Assembly (NCBI RefSeq): GCF_040939455.1 | Contig: NC_134107.1 | Span: 12,153,537 to 12,217,536 of the forward strand | Reading direction: 5' to 3' | Length of the DNA: 64,000 nt | Source of the DNA: Microcebus murinus | Taxonomy: Eukaryota > Chordata > Mammalia > Primates > Cheirogaleidae | Shown: positions 1 to 13,559 of the stretch, one piece after another | Position numbering within the stretch: the stretch's first letter is position 1 | Layout: the number at the start of each line of letters is the position of its first letter | Notes under the pieces: model-generated | Database searches by the model: none | Told to the model about the DNA's origin: nothing | Seen by the model: the letters and a program-made list of their open reading frames with translations, nothing else | Made by a program: the position numbers and the translations under genes

Positions 1-40
1 AGAGAGCTAGGATTACAGGCGTGAGCCACCACGCCCGGCC
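1..40 (-). repeat. Alu fragment at window edge
   Basis: The window opens inside the 5' end of an Alu read on the minus strand: the GATTACAGGCGTGAGCCACC block followed by CACGCCCGGCC. The rest lies outside the window. Confidence 0.9.
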
Positions 41-97
41 CTTTTTATTTTTTTAAGCAGGATTCATTCTATAGAAAGGTAGACAGAGTTCACATTC

Positions 98-428
<331 letters not shown>

Positions 429-1702
429 CACATATTTATTTCTAATCCTCACCACAATCTGGAAAAACAGGCATTACTTAGTAATCTCTTTTGACAGGTA
501 AGAAAACAGACTCAGGGAGGGTGGGTAACTTGCTGAAATCACACTGTGGACAACAGAACTAGAATTCAAATTCAGACACTGGCCCTAAAGTCTATACTCC
601 CTCTACTCTACTGTGAGGCCTTGAACAATTCTCTGCCCAGATTAACTGAAGCAAAGTGAAATAAAATCTGCTCTGTTCATAATTAAAATAAACAGAAAGT
701 TTTCATGGTCTTATATTAAAATAATTATTATTTATAATGATGTCCTTGAGGGTCCTACAAGATCCTATATTATCACCCAACACTTAGCCACAGATGCCTA
801 TAAGGACTCAATTGAGGGGTGGCTGGTGGGGGCGGAATAAAAAAAGAAAATAAATAAATTTTTTAAAAAAGGCTATGATTCAAAGTTTTGTTCTCATGGA
901 GTTTTGTATTAACTGTATTTAATTGTTTTAAAACATGGAAGCTTAAGTCTTAAGAAATCACAATAGTCATAAATCACCAAGCTGTGAAGTTAGAAGGGGA
1001 TAAATTAGTTTGAACCTTTCATTTTACAAACGAGGCAATTAAGACCCAGACTGATACATGATTTGCCAAAGGTTACATTGCTAATTGGTAGCTAGGCCAG
1101 GACTAGAATCCAGGGCCACCTCCCAGAACTCTAACACCTTGTCCAATGCTTTCACCTAGTTGCAAAGCTGTCCACCTGGTCAGTCTTCTTCTCTGGAAGA
1201 GCCTAAAGCTAGAGGAGCTGGGTAGAAAGGAATGAAAATGAAGTGGGAATAAAGCAATTGCAAATGTTTCCAATTAAAATGAAGACACAGCAGCCTTGTC
1301 TGTGTATTTACAGTTGAGTTTCCTGAACGTCAAGTACCAGTCAGTGGTTGAGATGGTGAGGTTTCCCAGAGCCCTGAAAGGCAGAAGTCTTCCGGAAGCT
1401 TTCTTTATGCCAGCTGCCACAAAAGAGAACTGCCAAAGGCTGGGAACTCTGGTAGAAACTAAATAACTCTCAGCCTCAAATGTGCTGACACATCAACTAG
1501 GAGAACTGAGAAGGGATACAGGCTTTAAATTTCCCTGGAAAAACAGTGAAGTTTCTTTGCAGAGGAAATGTGTCAGGGAGAAGAAGCCAAGTTATCAAGT
1601 AGAGGTTGTGACTCAGTTTGTAGGAAATAATTAAAATCTAGATGTGAATGCATCCTTGGCTTAAAAGTTATCCTTCTCAGAAGTTGTTGCTCCTTTCCCT
1701 AC

Positions 1703-1748
1703 CTCCAGCTGCCGGATGACGACTTCCTTATCTTCTATCTCTTCTCCT
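1703..1748 (-). CDS. MAJIN: MAJIN coding exon 2 (partial gene)
   Basis: A 46-nt exon. On the minus strand a pyrimidine-rich acceptor ending TTCTAG precedes A-GGA-GAA-GAG, and the exon ends CTG-GAG before the donor gtaggg. It completes an AGA arginine codon begun by the exon at 5000-5117 and encodes GEEIEDKEVVIRQLE. This continues the MAJIN N-terminal domain exactly as I remember the human protein (a GEEIE-x-KEV block). The next exon should begin with the residues after QLE. Nothing in 1-1700 reads as that exon, so the gene continues left of the window. The match is from memory, not a database search. Confidence 0.9.
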
Positions 1749-2971
1749 CTAGAAGGTAAACAGACAAAAGTAAGACAAGAAGAAAAGCTCTGGAGAGAGT
1801 AGACTCTACTAGGGCAAAAATGACACTTCCACTGAGCTAAAGAAACATGACATAACAGTTGTGTGTGCTAACCCGGTGCTCATGGGAAAGAAGTGATCAC
1901 CTAGGTGGCATGGTCTGAACATTGGTACAAGGCTGTACCAAAATGTATTCTCCATTAACTCACCAAGACCTAAATCCCACTGTGAAAGCTAATCATTTCG
2001 TTAAACTAATTGTATTCAAAGTCTGGTTTGGGGACCCTTAGGGGTCCATAAGACTCTTTCAAGGGGTCTCCAAGGGTAAAATAATGATACTAAAATAGTA
2101 TTTGGCTTTTTACTGGGTTAACATTTGTAACCATTAGTGCAAAAGGAATGGTGTGCAAAATTACTAGTGGCTTAGCACATATCTAGCCACTTGCACTACA
2201 CTGTACTAGCAGTCATAGTAATTTTCACTGCCACACAGGAAATAAAATCCAGTTTCATTTAATATCCTTGATAAAACAGTAAAAAATTAATTTTTCTAAA
2301 ATCTCAACCCAGACTACATATCTTTTTAAGTGTTTTGTGATAAAACAGCACTATGCATAAAGCACTTCACTGCATACCTGAATATGATGGGTATCTTGAG
2401 GAAACCTACCTGTGTGATGTTTAAGCTGCAAATTGAACTAACTGCTTTTTTCAAGGAATGATATTTTATTTGAATGACCAGCTGACAAACTATGGTTGTT
2501 ATTCAAAGTCAGAAGTCTGACAGATACTTTTTCAAAAATGAATAAAATGAGCATGTTACTTCAAAGAAAAAACTGACAGTATTTGTTGTCAATGATAAAT
2601 TTTAGGGTTTTGAGTGAAAATATGAATTTTGGAAAACTTGTATCCAATATTGTAAGTTTGACAGCTTCCAAATACTTAAACACTTTTCTGATAATATCAG
2701 CAGTGATATTAACAAATATTTTTTGATATTATGTAATGGAATGTGTCACTCTTTGGAGGATCTGTATAAGCCAGTGAACCAAAATTTTCCAAATGGCCAG
2801 CGAAACACATCATGTTACAAAATAATCCTAGATAAAACATTCATTCAAAGAACAAGATAGACCAATGGATTTTATAATGTAACAGAGTTTTAAAATGTTC
2901 ACTGATATAATTTCAGATTCCACATTGCAACTAACCTTTAAAAAAACTACCAGTTAAAACAACCCAAACTA

Positions 2972-3308
<337 letters not shown>

Positions 3309-3309
<1 letters not shown>

Positions 3310-3384
3310 ACCCAAACTAGTTGTCAAGTTTTGTTGTAGGTTCAAAGAAGAATATGCACAATGATCTAAGAGGGCTGTTAATAT
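3309..3384 (+). repeat. Left arm of 76-bp near-perfect inverted repeat
   Basis: From AAACCCAAACTAG to GGGCTGTTAATAT. It matches the reverse complement of 4529-4605 with about four mismatches. This arm starts at the 3' target duplication of the Alu at 2972-3309. Confidence 0.85.
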
Positions 3385-3547
3385 ATTCCTACCCTTCTCA
3401 ATTATAAATATATGTAAACTGGATTTTTTTCATTTAATTCAACCAGAAATAATTCACAACAGATTTAATTCAGTACCAGATATGTTAATCTATTAACCAG
3501 ACATTAATGAGATTTGCAGAAATGTAAAATGATACCAATCTTCTCAT

Positions 3548-3604
3548 TATTTTTTTTTGTTTTGGATTATATATATATATATAAAATATATATATTTTGT
3601 TTGG

Positions 3605-3645
<41 letters not shown>

Positions 3646-3652
3646 TATTTTT
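3548..3652 (+). repeat. (TA)n microsatellite
   Basis: Two TTTGGATTATATAT units are followed by long TA runs, directly before the Alu at 3648. Low-complexity; the short reading frames across it are not genes. Confidence 0.9.
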
Positions 3653-4105
3653 GAGACAGAGTCTCACTCTGTTGCAAGGGCTAGAGTGCTGTGGCATCAG
3701 CCTAGCTCACAGCAACCTCAAACCCCTGGGCTCAAACGACCCTCCTGCCTCAGTCTCCCGCTTCAGTCATCTTCCCTGATGACTCACAGGGTTTCTGTTA
3801 GAATGAAATGTTTCTCCCAAATATCCCTTGAATCTATTCTCTTCTCCCATCCCTACTTTCCCTGGAATCTCAATGGATATGAAGAGGGCTGTAGTCCCCG
3901 AGTAGCAGGGACTACAAGCATGTGTCACCATGCCCGGCTAATTTTTTCTATATATTTTTAGTTGGCCAATTAATTTCTTCCTATTTTTAGTAGAGATGGT
4001 GTCTTGCTCTTGCTCAGCCTGGTTTCGAACTCCTGACCTGGAGCAATCCACTTGCCTCGGCCTCCCAGAGTGCTAGGATTACAAGCGTGAGCCACCACGC
4101 CTGGC
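3648..4105 (-). repeat. Alu interrupted by a 122-bp foreign segment
   Basis: The two parts of one minus-strand Alu are 3648-3760 and about 3896-4105. Between CAGTCTCCCG and CCCGAGTAGC, normally contiguous in an Alu, lie about 135 non-Alu bases. Of these, 3769-3890 repeat the unique sequence at 5497-5618. Confidence 0.9.
3769..3890 (+). repeat. Inserted copy of 122-bp direct repeat
   Basis: Runs from ATCTTCCCTGATGACTCACA to GATATGAAGAGGGCT. It is identical to 5497-5618 except for one base (AAATG here, AAACG there). It sits inside an Alu, so this is the derived copy. Confidence 0.95.
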
Positions 4106-4135
4106 AAAAATATATTTTTAATAAAAGCATGTTAA

Positions 4136-4297
4136 ACTGGGACTACAGGTGCACATCACTGCACCCAGCTAATTATTTATTTTTTTAGAGATGGGGTCTA
4201 TGTTGCCCAGGGTGGTATTGAACTCTTGGCCTCAAGCAATCCTCCTGCCCACAGCCTCCCAAGTAGCAGGGATTATTGGTGCAGGCCACTGTACCAA
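4136..4297 (-). repeat. Old Alu fragment
   Basis: Diverged Alu-like stretch from CTGGGACTACAGGTGC through a GGCCACTGTACC remnant, with AGAGATGGGGTCT in the middle. Confidence 0.75.
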
Positions 4298-4371
4298 TTT
4301 TGTTATAGATTTTTTAAATCACAATTTTAAAATGTATTAATTTTAAAATAATCATCCATGAGATGTTAACT

Positions 4372-4527
4372 TTTTTTTTAAAGAGATGGGGTCTTGCGCT
4401 GTCCCCTAGGCTAGAGTTCAGTGGTAGTTTTAGCTTATTGTAACCTCAACTCTTGGGCTCAAGCCATCCTCCCGCCTCAGCCTCCCAAGATGCTGGAATT
4501 ACAGGCATGAGCCACTGTTCACAGTTT
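4372..4527 (-). repeat. Old Alu left-monomer-type fragment
   Basis: T-run, then AGAGATGGGGTCTTGCG, ending in ACAGGCATGAGCCACTG. A single diverged monomer. Confidence 0.75.
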
Positions 4528-4528
4528 A

Positions 4529-4605
4529 ATATTAACAGCCCTCTTAGATCATTGTGGATATTCTTCTTTGAAACTCAAACAAAACTTGACAACTAGTTTG
4601 GGTTT
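4529..4605 (-). repeat. Right arm of 76-bp inverted repeat
   Basis: ATATTAACAGCCCTCTTAG onward to AACTAGTTTGGGTTTTT. It is the reverse complement of 3309-3384 with about four mismatches, and lies between two old Alu monomers. Confidence 0.85.
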
Positions 4606-4610
4606 TTAAA

Positions 4611-4743
4611 AAAAAATTTTTTTTAATTAGAGACAGGGTCTTACTCTTGCCCAGGCTGGTCTCAAACTCCTGAGCTCAAGCCATCCTCCCACCTTGGCCT
4701 CCCAGAGGGCTAGGATTACATGTGTGAGCCACCGTGCTCAGCC
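4611..4743 (-). repeat. Old Alu monomer fragment
   Basis: AGAGACAGGGTCTTACTCTTG through GTGTGAGCCACCGTGCTCAGCC; half-length and diverged. Confidence 0.8.
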
Positions 4744-4999
4744 CTATGGTCTTCGGTAATTTTAAGAATACAAAGAGGTTCTGAGATAAAAATTTTGAGA
4801 AACACTGCCTCAAAAGTACGTTGTCTCTAATTAGAAACTTATATGAATAATAAATATACTGAATATAAAATACCTCGGAAAGTCCTACAAGATGCTACTT
4901 TAGCCAGCTTCCTGTACTGGGTGAAGGCAGAGAAGAAATGACCCGTGGGAAGGCACTGACTGGTGCTTGGATAGCTTACCCTCCTACCTTTAAAATTAC

Positions 5000-5117
5000 C
5001 TGATGCTGTTGCCATATCTGATTTTGAATTTATACACATTGGGTCCTGCATGAAGAAACCTCGTCTCTGGAAATGGGTAGGTAAAGGGTTTTAAACTCAT
5101 TGCTTCCAAATGATAGC
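5000..5117 (-). CDS. MAJIN: MAJIN first coding exon with start codon
   Basis: MAJIN is the membrane-anchored junction protein that, with TERB1 and TERB2, ties meiotic telomeres to the inner nuclear membrane. On the minus strand an acceptor (TACTTTATTTAG) is followed by about 17 nt of 5' leader. An ATG with its A at 5100 opens the frame MSLKPFTYPFPETRFLHAGP, and 13 more residues (NVYKFKIRYGNSI) run to a split arginine codon (AG|A). The donor is gtaatttt at 4999. The frame joins in phase with the exon at 1703-1748. Coding bases are 5000-5100; 5101-5117 is untranslated. The 5' untranslated exon or exons must lie upstream at higher coordinates. Only about the first 49 residues of MAJIN are in this window. 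Confidence 0.93.
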
Positions 5118-5496
5118 CTAAATAAAGTAGAAATATTACAGAATTACTAAAAAACTAAAGATTGCTCCTTATATACAGGAAAGGGAGCTTGCCCAATCTA
5201 TAGCATTTCTTTTTTTTGTTTTGTTTTGTTTAAATAATTTAATTTAACTTCTTTTTAAACCCACAATGTAAATGATATGTAGCATTTCTTCATCAGCAAA
5301 ATATCCAACACTCAGCACTACTGCCTATGTACCAGACTCAGTTCTGCTATTAATCACCTGGGTCATTCTACTTGCATGGGGAAAATACATGGTGTGCTGC
5401 GATGATCTCTATGCTTGAAGTCAAAGACCAGAATTCAAGTTTTACCATTTATGATTTGTGCAAATCACTTCTCTTCCGTAAACTAATGATACTAAT

Positions 5497-5618
5497 ATCT
5501 TCCCTGATGACTCACAGGGTTTCTGTTAGAATGAAACGTTTCTCCCAAATATCCCTTGAATCTATTCTCTTCTCCCATCCCTACTTTCCCTGGAATCTCA
5601 ATGGATATGAAGAGGGCT
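5497..5618 (+). repeat. Source copy of 122-bp direct repeat
   Basis: Lies in otherwise unique sequence upstream of the first MAJIN coding exon. 121 of 122 bases are shared with 3769-3890. Confidence 0.9.
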
Positions 5619-6020
5619 CAAGTTAAATAACGAGACAATCAAAAGGATACAACAATACAAGGCCAATTAGGAGAAGCTCTGCTATCAATTTTAGATGAAA
5701 TTAAGTGATTACCACAGCTCCCTGACACAGTCAGTGTAGCAAATAAGGATATACGCTGTTTCCCAGTGGTGCCAGGGAATGCCTTATTTTCCCTGCCTCT
5801 CAATTACCCTTCCTCTCCACCACTTGCGATGCTGCCATGTGTCTCAAGAGTGCCTACTATACCCCTAGCACTTACTAGTTTTATTTTTTCTATTCTTGAA
5901 TCTCTGCCCACGTATAATCCTCCCTGTGGGGAATTGAGGAAATGGGAGAGATGGAAAAAGAAGGATGGCATGTTTCTTCTCCTCCAAGAGTGCATTTGGC
6001 ATATGCTCAGAAGTAAGAAT

Positions 6021-6293
6021 CATCCTAGTACTCTGAGAGGCCAAGGCAGATGGATCGCCCAAGGTCAGGAGTCCAATAGAAAGAAATTAATTGGTCAACT
6101 AAAAATATGTAGAAAAAATTAGCTGGGCATGATGGCCCATGCCTGTAGTCCCAGTAACCCAGGAGGCTGAGACAAGAGGATCACTTCAGCCTAGGAGTTT
6201 GAGGTTGCTGTGAGCTAGGCTGACACCACGGCACTCACTCTAGCCTGGGCAACAAAGTGAGACTCTGTCTCAAAAAAAAAAAAAAAAAAAAAC
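6021..6293 (+). repeat. Alu with internal deletion
   Basis: Lacks the first bases and jumps from GGTCAGGAGTCC to AATAGAAAGAAATTAATTGG, losing part of the left arm and linker. Ends in an A-run. Confidence 0.85.
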
Positions 6294-7576
6294 TGAGGCA
6301 GTAGAGATCCAGACTTGATATTCTTAACCATTCTGCCAGATTGCTTCCTGGAGTTATGAGAAAAAAAACACAAGATAATAAACATTTTAATAAAATCATT
6401 TGTCAATAAAAGATCATACATCCATAAAGGACTATTTTCATCATTCTTTCCTCCATATTATCCTGATGCCATTTCTACTCAGCAGGGAAAACTCTTATAT
6501 GGTAGAGTCATAAGATCTATGTGCCCAAAGAATGGAGTTTCTCACAATTTCCAAAGTTCAAGTCTGGGCTGGCAGTAAAGAGATACCTCAGTGTCTGATC
6601 TTGACTGCTTGGGATTAGAGAACAACAAGAAGTTGGAGCCAGAGCCCATGAGATTATTTAGACTAGAATTACAGTCAAAAATGAAAAGAAATAGTTGGTG
6701 CCAACTGCAAAGTCCCAGAGGGGAAATATTGTTCATATCCTGAGAAAAAAAGTACTGATGCCCCATGCTCAAGGCATGGCAGGAACCCAAGCTAGATTTG
6801 ATGGAGTTTCAGTACCAGATGACTTTTCTAAGTAGGCAGGGAGCCCACCTGGTGAGACTTAGGTTGCTGCCACAAAAATTTAACTCTAAGTTATTCAGGG
6901 ATTCTTCTAAGATATAGTAACCTCCCTACAGACAGAGGGCTGGGGCAGCAGAGCAAAGGAAATGAAGAACATTTGCTGGAAATGGCAATCCAGAGAGGAA
7001 ACTTCATGAGCTGTACCATAGCTGGCTGGCTGAAAGAAGAAAAAACAACCTTCTTCTATCTAGGGCCTATTCCTGTTAATTGCATTTCAGAAACAAACAC
7101 CACACACTAATTACCTCATTTGAAAACAAAGATTAGGCAGCATAATCTAAAACAATCACATAGTAGTAGTTTTTCAAATATTTCACAAGGTTATTTTCCA
7201 CATTGAATACAGTAGCCATGGTGACATTATGTTCCAGTAACTACTATTAAGTTGATGGGATCTTGCATATGAAGGGTCAGACTCTCAACCCATTTTTGGG
7301 TGACCACAAATCATGGCTTTAATGCAAAGGAAGAAATTACAGACAGTGTGGGACAGTAGAAAAGACAAGATCTGGAACTGGAGGACCAAGACTTGAGTCC
7401 TACTTCTGCCTCTATTAGTCATCAGACCCTGAGAAAATCACTTAGCCTCTTCATTTCTTAGTTTCTACATCTACAAATGGGGATTACACTCACCCCTGGA
7501 ACTGTTGTGGTGATTAACCGAGATAATCATGTAAGTAGCCATTTCATAAACTCCAGAGTATTATATAAAACATTAG

Positions 7577-7909
7577 GCCAGGCCGGGCGTGGTGGCTCAC
7601 GCTTGTAATCCTAGCACTCTGGGAGGCCGAGGCGGGCGGATTGCTCAAGGTCAGGAGTTCGAAACCAGCCCGAGCGAGACCCCGTCTCTACCAAAAATAG
7701 AAATAAATTAATTGACCAACTAAAAATATATATACAAAAAATTAGCCGGGCATGGTGGCGCATGCCTGTAGTCCCAGCTACTCGGGAGGCTGAGGCAGTA
7801 GGATCGCTGAGCCCCGGAGATTGAGGTTGCTGTGAGCCAGGCTGACTCCACGACACTCACTCTAGCCTGGGCAACAAAGTGAGACTCTGTCTCAAAAAAA
7901 AAAAAAAAA
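7577..7909 (+). repeat. Alu, first of a tandem pair
   Basis: Full dimer ending in an A-run. AAAACATTAG occurs at 7567-7576, 7910-7919 and 8255-8264, so this and the next Alu share target sequence. Confidence 0.95.
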
Positions 7910-7918
7910 AAAACATTA

Positions 7919-8254
7919 GGCCGGGCACGGTGGCTCACACCTGTAATCCTAGCACTCTGGGAGGCCGAGGCGGGCGGATCACTCAAGGTCAGGAGTTTGA
8001 AACCAGCCTGAGCAAGAGCGACACCCCGTCTCTACTATAAATAGAAACAAATTAATTGGCCAACTAATATAAAGAGAAAAATTAGCCGGGCATGGTGGAG
8101 CATGCCTATAGTCTCAGCTACTCGGGAGGCTGAGGCAGCAGGATTGCTTGAGCCCAGGAGTTTGAGGTTGCTGTGAGCTAAGCTGACGCCACGGCACTCA
8201 CTCTAGCCTGGGCAACAAAGTGAGACTCTGTCTCAAAATAAATAAATAAATAAT
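7919..8254 (+). repeat. Alu, second of a tandem pair
   Basis: Full dimer with an (AAAT)n tail. It starts directly at the AAAACATTAG that ends the first Alu. Confidence 0.95.
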
Positions 8255-9497
8255 AAAACATTAGCCATTCTAATAGATTTGAAGTTTTTCTTTTAGTGCT
8301 TCACTAGAAAAGCAAATTCAAGAGAGCAAAACTGATTAGCTTTAATCTCAATGCCAAAATCTGACAAATCCCAACCGAGAATCTTTCCTTGAAAATATCC
8401 AAGAATTCAATTTAAATGACAGGTAGAGACTGATGTTAGAAATAACATGATTTTTTTAAGGTTTTAGTCATTTGTTTCACATAAAGGAACATCTGGGTCA
8501 GTGCACAGAACCTGAAGCAGGGCTGAAGGCTATATAAGGATAACGATAGCGACTACTGAGGTGGAAAGAGACAATAAGGAAGTATTGTCACTAAATATAT
8601 CTGGTGATATTTGATAGAAAAATCCTCCACAATATTGAAGAATAAAAGAGCTTCTATAAACATTTATTCAAAATACATTTACTGAACAGCTCTCACATGA
8701 TAGGTTCTGTGACCACTAATGAGCGTGAGCAACAAAATAGGGATATCCTGCTGATATTATGAATCCAAAGACATTTTAGAAATGTAATTGAGGACAGATG
8801 ACCATTTCTTCTGCTTTCAAAAGTCCTTGGCTGGTCTTGGATGTCTGCCCACCTTTGCTAAAGTACATTAAGACTCTCTGAAAGCCTCTATTTCCAATTA
8901 TAGATTCATAGATACCTATAGCCTATGCCTATAGCTGGGACATGCCTTTCATTTTAGAGGGGCTGAGAGGGAAGTGATTTCACCAAAGAAGGAAATGACT
9001 TCCACAGGTCACATATTCCAGCATGGAACCAGGATTAGCCCCCCACGATTGGCTCATACATTTTCTATTACAACATATCACCTTGTCAGTTATTTTATTA
9101 AATTATAACCCTGGTCACTCTCATGCCTCTGGGTGACTCAGGCAAACTCATTATGGGTACAAAGATATCAAACCAAAATATAAGCTGTTCTGATTAAATG
9201 TTCTTAGAATTGTAATTTTGGATGTAAAGGGTTACATTCACATTTGTTTGTCTTCAAGCTCTATTTTCAATTCTCAGTTTTCTTACCTAAGGTTAATTAG
9301 AATGATTAATGAAATAATGCATGTTCAATTGTTTATTATAGTACATAGCAAAGAGGTTACCCAATAAAGAAGTCTTTTTTTTTTAAAAACAAAGTATTAA
9401 GATATGAGATAGGAAGAGACTGACAACATAAAACCATCCAGGATACTTCCACACTAATTGATGTCATTCTGTTTTCCCATAGGTTTCTTCTTACTTT

Positions 9498-9837
9498 TTA
9501 TTTTTATTTATTTATTTATTTTGAGACAGAGTCTCACTTTGTTGCCCAGGCTAGAGTGAATGCCGTGGCGTCAGCCTAGCTCACAGCAACCTCAAACTCC
9601 TGGGCTCAAGTGATCCTGCTACCTCAGCCTCCTGAGTAGCTGGGACTACAGACATGCACCACCATGCCCGGCTAATTTTTTCTATAAATATTGGTTGGCC
9701 AATTAATTTCTTTCTATTTATAGTAGAGACAGGGTCTCGCTCTTGCTCAGGCAGGTTTCGAACTCCTGACCTCGAGCAATCCGCCCGCCTCGGCCTCCCA
9801 GAGTGCTAGGATTACAGGCGTGAGCCATGGCGCCCGG
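9498..9837 (-). repeat. Full-length Alu with target duplication
   Basis: The (TTTA)n tail starts just after TCTTCTTACTTTT, and the same word follows the GGCGCCCGG end near 9839-9852. Confidence 0.93.
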
Positions 9838-10055
9838 TCTTCTTACTTTTTCTGGTAAGACACAATCTTTAAAATATTGGCATTTGTGTAGGAATAGATT
9901 TGACTTTGGAACAATGCCAGATTTGATTTTGTTTTGTTTCGGGAGAGGGGAGTAATTAAACCTAAAGAGATTAGGAAGATGCTTTGAAATAGAATCAAAA
10001 AGTCTTAGTAGACAACTCAATAAATCAGAAAGGAGTTTAAGTTAACCTAGGTTAA

Positions 10056-10407
<352 letters not shown>

Positions 10408-10520
10408 TTAAATTATACATCTTAAATTACTCTTTGCACCTAAGTGCATCTTCCATTTCCACCTTAACAAACATAAAAGCTAATGAAAAACTACCTTTGG
10501 TCAATAGGTCCAGGATTATG

Positions 10521-10640
10521 TTTTTTTTTTTTTAAAGTGTATAAATTTAAGGGTTACATGTACAGTTTTGTTGCATGGATATATGAAGTAGAAGGACTGT
10601 GCTGTTCACTCTGGAAATGCAATGGTTTCTCATCTCACCA
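10521..10640 (-). repeat. L1 3'-end fragment, probable
   Basis: A T-run followed by GTATAAATTTAAGGGTTACATGTACAG and TTGTTGCATGGATATATG, resembling the reverse complement of an L1 3' untranslated end. Confidence 0.55.
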
Positions 10641-11145
10641 CCCCACCCAGTAGTTGTGGCTTGTTAGCATGAAGATCAACCTGTCTATTAGCATTCACAT
10701 CACACTGAATTCACTGCAGCACTCTCCTACCAACCCCAGAAACCCAAAGAGCATTTGGATGTAAAAGTGTAGGCAATGAGGGACATTTTAGTTTTTAGTT
10801 ACACCATTGGGCGAGTTGCCCTAAAGCAGTACATGTAGGGAAAACGATTAAAAATGAAAAAAAAAAATGGTAAAAAGGAATTTGAGGAGGAAAAATTAAA
10901 AGCAGCAGCATCAATAGTTTCAGAAGGACAAATGGTAGAGAGAATATCCTTAGCTAAAGAGAAAGGAAGCATCTTTTACAATTTTGAGCTGTAAACTCTA
11001 AGTCTCTGATGTACCTATCTTACAGGTCTAAGTAGCATAAGAAAGACACAGGAAAGTGTAAAAAGAAAACTTCCAAAAGATACAGCTTCATTCTTGGTAT
11101 AAAACAATGGCATATTGTGAAGAAATTAAATTAATAAGTAAAGAA

Positions 11146-11548
11146 GGCCAACACAGAGGCTCACACCTGTAATCCCAGCACTTTGGGAAGCCAAGGCTGG
11201 AAGATCATTTGAGACCAGGAGTTCAAGATCAGACTGGGCAACATATTGAGATCTCTGTCTACACACACACACACAATGTATATATATATATACACACAAA
11301 TAATATATTAATGCATATATATTATATATTTATGCATATAAATATATAATATAAAAATATATAAATTTTAAAAAAATATATATATAGCTGAGTGTGGTGG
11401 TGTGCACCTATAAATCAAGCTACTAGGGAGACCAAGGTGGGAGAATCACTTCAGACCGGAAGGTAGAGAAGTGAGCTATGATTGGGCCACTACACTCCAG
11501 CCTGAGTGATGGAGGAAGACTCTGTCTCTCAAAGAAAAAGAGAAGAAA
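11146..11548 (+). repeat. Old Alu split by CA/TA microsatellite
   Basis: Left arm 11146-11256, right arm about 11388-11520. The A-rich linker has expanded to (CA)n and (TA)n repeats at 11262-11385. It uses the older CCAGCACTTTGGGA form, unlike the lemur-type copies. Confidence 0.85.
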
Positions 11549-11654
11549 ATGACTTTTTATATAAGGAGAATAAATTTCACTTAGGAAATCTGAAATATTT
11601 TGCTAACTTTAATCCAATTCTGGTGAGATATAGGGGAGACAAAAATTATACTCA

Positions 11655-12335
11655 GAACAATATGGAGGTCCTCAAAAAACTAAAAATGGACCTACCATAT
11701 GACAAGTAATCTCATTACTGCATATATATCGAAATGACGGGAAATCAGTATATTGAAAAGATATCTGCACTCTCATGTTTATTGTAGCACTATTCATAAT
11801 AGCCAAGATTTGAAATCAACCTAAGTGTCCATCAATGGATAAATGGATAAAGAAACTGTAGTACACATACACAATGAAATATTACATAGCCACAAAAAAA
11901 GAACGAAATCCTGCCATTTGCAATAACATGGATGGAACTGGAGAACATTATGTTAAGTGAAATAAGCTAAGCAGAGATAGACAAATCTTGCATGTCATTC
12001 ATATGTGGGAGCTAAATATTAGAGAAAAAAGATCTCATGGAGAAAGATTATAGAATGATAGTTACCAGAGGCTGGGAAAGGTAGCAGGGAGGGGGAGGAT
12101 AAAGTGGTGATGGTTAATGGGTACAAAAATATAGTTAGAATAATATTTGATAGCATAACAAAGTGACTATAATCAACAATAAGTTACTTTAAAATAACTA
12201 AAAGAGTAGAATTGGAATGTTCCTAACACAAAGAAATGATAAATGCCTAAGGTGCTGGATATCCAATTACCCTGACTTGATTAATTCTCATTGTGTATCT
12301 GTATCAAAATATCATATGTACCCTAAAAAGATACA
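11655..12335 (+). repeat. Old L1 3'-end fragment
   Basis: Recognisable degenerate L1 ORF2 3' sequence: CCTCAAAAAACTAAAAATGG, then CACTATTCATAATAGCCAAG, and later ATGGATGGAACTGGAGAACA. It ends near GTACCCTAAAAAG. Many frame breaks; not functional. Confidence 0.85.
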
Positions 12336-12342
12336 ACTATTA

Positions 12343-12637
<295 letters not shown>

Positions 12638-13559
12638 ATATAAAACTATTATGTACCCATGATAATTAAAAAGAAAAAAATTGTAATTACTAGGTTTATA
12701 AAAAGATATACCTGCCATGAAGAGATAATCTGATTTGGCCAACATCACACAATAAGGGCCAGACTAAACCTCAGATATAGTGCTAAAGCAAGGTAGTCCA
12801 GCTGAATGAAGGGTGTCAAGAATGTGGTTACCTCACAAACTAGCCTAGACTCAATATTAGTCTCAGTTCTTTATAATTTACCACCTGAGCATAGATCTAA
12901 AATAACAGAATCAGGCAAATTATTGCTAAGAAACAGAAAGCTTTGCACTTTGAAAGGCCATCAGACCATAGGAATCTGGGATGTTGACTAGGCCTTAGCA
13001 AAAAAAAAAAGGAAAAAAATGTTATATTTATAAAGCACCTCCAGTTTATACAATGCTTTCATATCTGTTGTCTTAAACAAACCAAAAACTTCTCTGAAAT
13101 AGGCACAGCAGATCCAGCTGATTTACACTTCATACTAACTACCCTCCTAATTTTTACTTGATTTGATCCTCTCAATCTTGTGTTCAATCAGTATTCATTC
13201 ATTCTGTTCAGAAAGACTTGCATCCTTGATGTATGCCAGAAACTAAGTGCTAAAGTAGAGATCAATAAGAACTTGGTCCTTGCCTGCACAGAGCTTACAA
13301 ATAGTTTTAAGTGTGGTGACTGTTACAAAAAAATACAGGGTGATACAGAACATGTTAAAGAGAAACCTAACCTAGACTGGAGTCACGGAAACCCACTCTA
13401 AGTAAGTGAATGATTTCTGAAAGATGAGCACAAATGGAGAGTGAGCACAGGGTCTGGGGTGGGTATAGAAAACAGCAGGTGCAACAGTCCTCAGTTGAGA
13501 AAAAGCATGGCACTTTTAAAAGAGAGAAGTATAGTAACCTGGAACACCAGGGGCAAGAA

